Shown here: positions 9,110 to 9,230 of the stretch, in pieces
Layout: each line of letters starts with the position of its first letter
How positions within the stretch are numbered: position 1 is the first letter of the stretch
Assembly (NCBI GenBank): GCA_005883655.1
Contig: VBDA01000107.1
Span: 1-9,230 of the forward strand
Reading direction: 5' to 3'
DNA: 9,230 nt
From: Betaproteobacteria bacterium
GTDB lineage: Bacteria > Pseudomonadota > Gammaproteobacteria > Burkholderiales > Casimicrobiaceae
Translations under genes and position numbers: made by a program
The notes under the pieces: model-generated
What the model was told of the DNA's origin: nothing
Database searches by the model: none
Seen by the model: only the letters and a program-made list of their open reading frames with translations

Positions 9110-9230
9110 GTGAGCCAGCTCATCGAAGTCAAGGTCCCCGACATCGGCGACTTCAAGGACGTGCCGGTCATCGAAGTTCTGGTGAAGCCCGGCGACACGG
9201 TCGCGGCCGAGGATTCGCTGGTGACGCTCG
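9110..9230 (+). CDS. lpdA: Dihydrolipoamide dehydrogenase with N-terminal lipoyl domain (start only)
   Basis: Only the first 40 codons lie in the window. From GTG at 9110 the product begins VSQLIEVKVPDIGDFKDVPV, then VIEVLVKPGD and EDSLVTL, which is the front half of a lipoyl domain; the lipoyl-lysine itself would fall just past the edge. In betaproteobacterial pyruvate dehydrogenase operons the gene after aceF is usually an E3 (FAD/NAD disulfide oxidoreductase reoxidising dihydrolipoyl groups) fused to an N-terminal lipoyl domain, so lpdA is the best call, made from context. Another E2-type or stand-alone lipoyl protein cannot be excluded from what is visible. The Shine-Dalgarno is weak. It starts 33 bases after the hydrolase stop. 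Confidence 0.8.
   Translation, partial: MSQLIEVKVPDIGDFKDVPVIEVLVKPGDTVAAEDSLVTL
9122..9230 (+). repeat. Lipoyl-domain DNA repeat, copy 3 (lpdA, cut by window edge)
   Basis: This aligns without gaps to copy 2 starting at 6981, with about 11 mismatches in 109 bases by hand count (about 90% identical). It includes the exact 41-base match 9128-9168 to 6987-7027. Confidence 0.88.

Overview
The window is a GC-rich bacterial chromosome segment that reads as ordinary, tightly packed housekeeping DNA, most likely from a betaproteobacterium. The evidence for that placement is a homodimeric-type AceE E1, an AceF with two lipoyl domains, a following gene that opens with its own lipoyl domain (the usual betaproteobacterial lpdA layout), and a pepP-ubiH-dusB cluster. 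No tRNA, rRNA, CRISPR array, insertion sequence or phage gene is visible.

Layout. The left third is read on the minus strand, in the order pepP (Xaa-Pro aminopeptidase), ubiH (ubiquinone-pathway FAD monooxygenase), dusB (tRNA-dihydrouridine synthase, cut by the window's left edge). Divergent from pepP, on the plus strand, is a 5-formyltetrahydrofolate cyclo-ligase gene (fau/ygfA). A 258-base non-coding stretch follows, carrying a good sigma70-type promoter with an extended -10. After it comes the pyruvate dehydrogenase operon on the plus strand: aceE (E1), aceF (E2), a small gene for a predicted exported alpha/beta hydrolase, and the first 40 codons of a gene with an N-terminal lipoyl domain, almost certainly lpdA (E3).

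How the genes work together. AceE decarboxylates pyruvate and passes the acetyl group to the lipoyl arms of AceF. AceF makes acetyl-CoA, and the lipoyl-bearing E3 reoxidises the arms. The hydrolase gene sits between aceF and the E3 gene and starts on the last base of the aceF stop codon, so it is probably co-translated with the complex. Its predicted product has a signal peptide and would act outside the cytoplasm where the complex works. This mismatch is the most interesting point in the window.

Secondary points are three near-identical lipoyl-domain DNA repeats across aceF and lpdA, and two consensus TATAAT boxes on the minus strand, in front of pepP and dusB. The pepP box settles that gene's start codon. 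I see no strong case for a wholly new system here.
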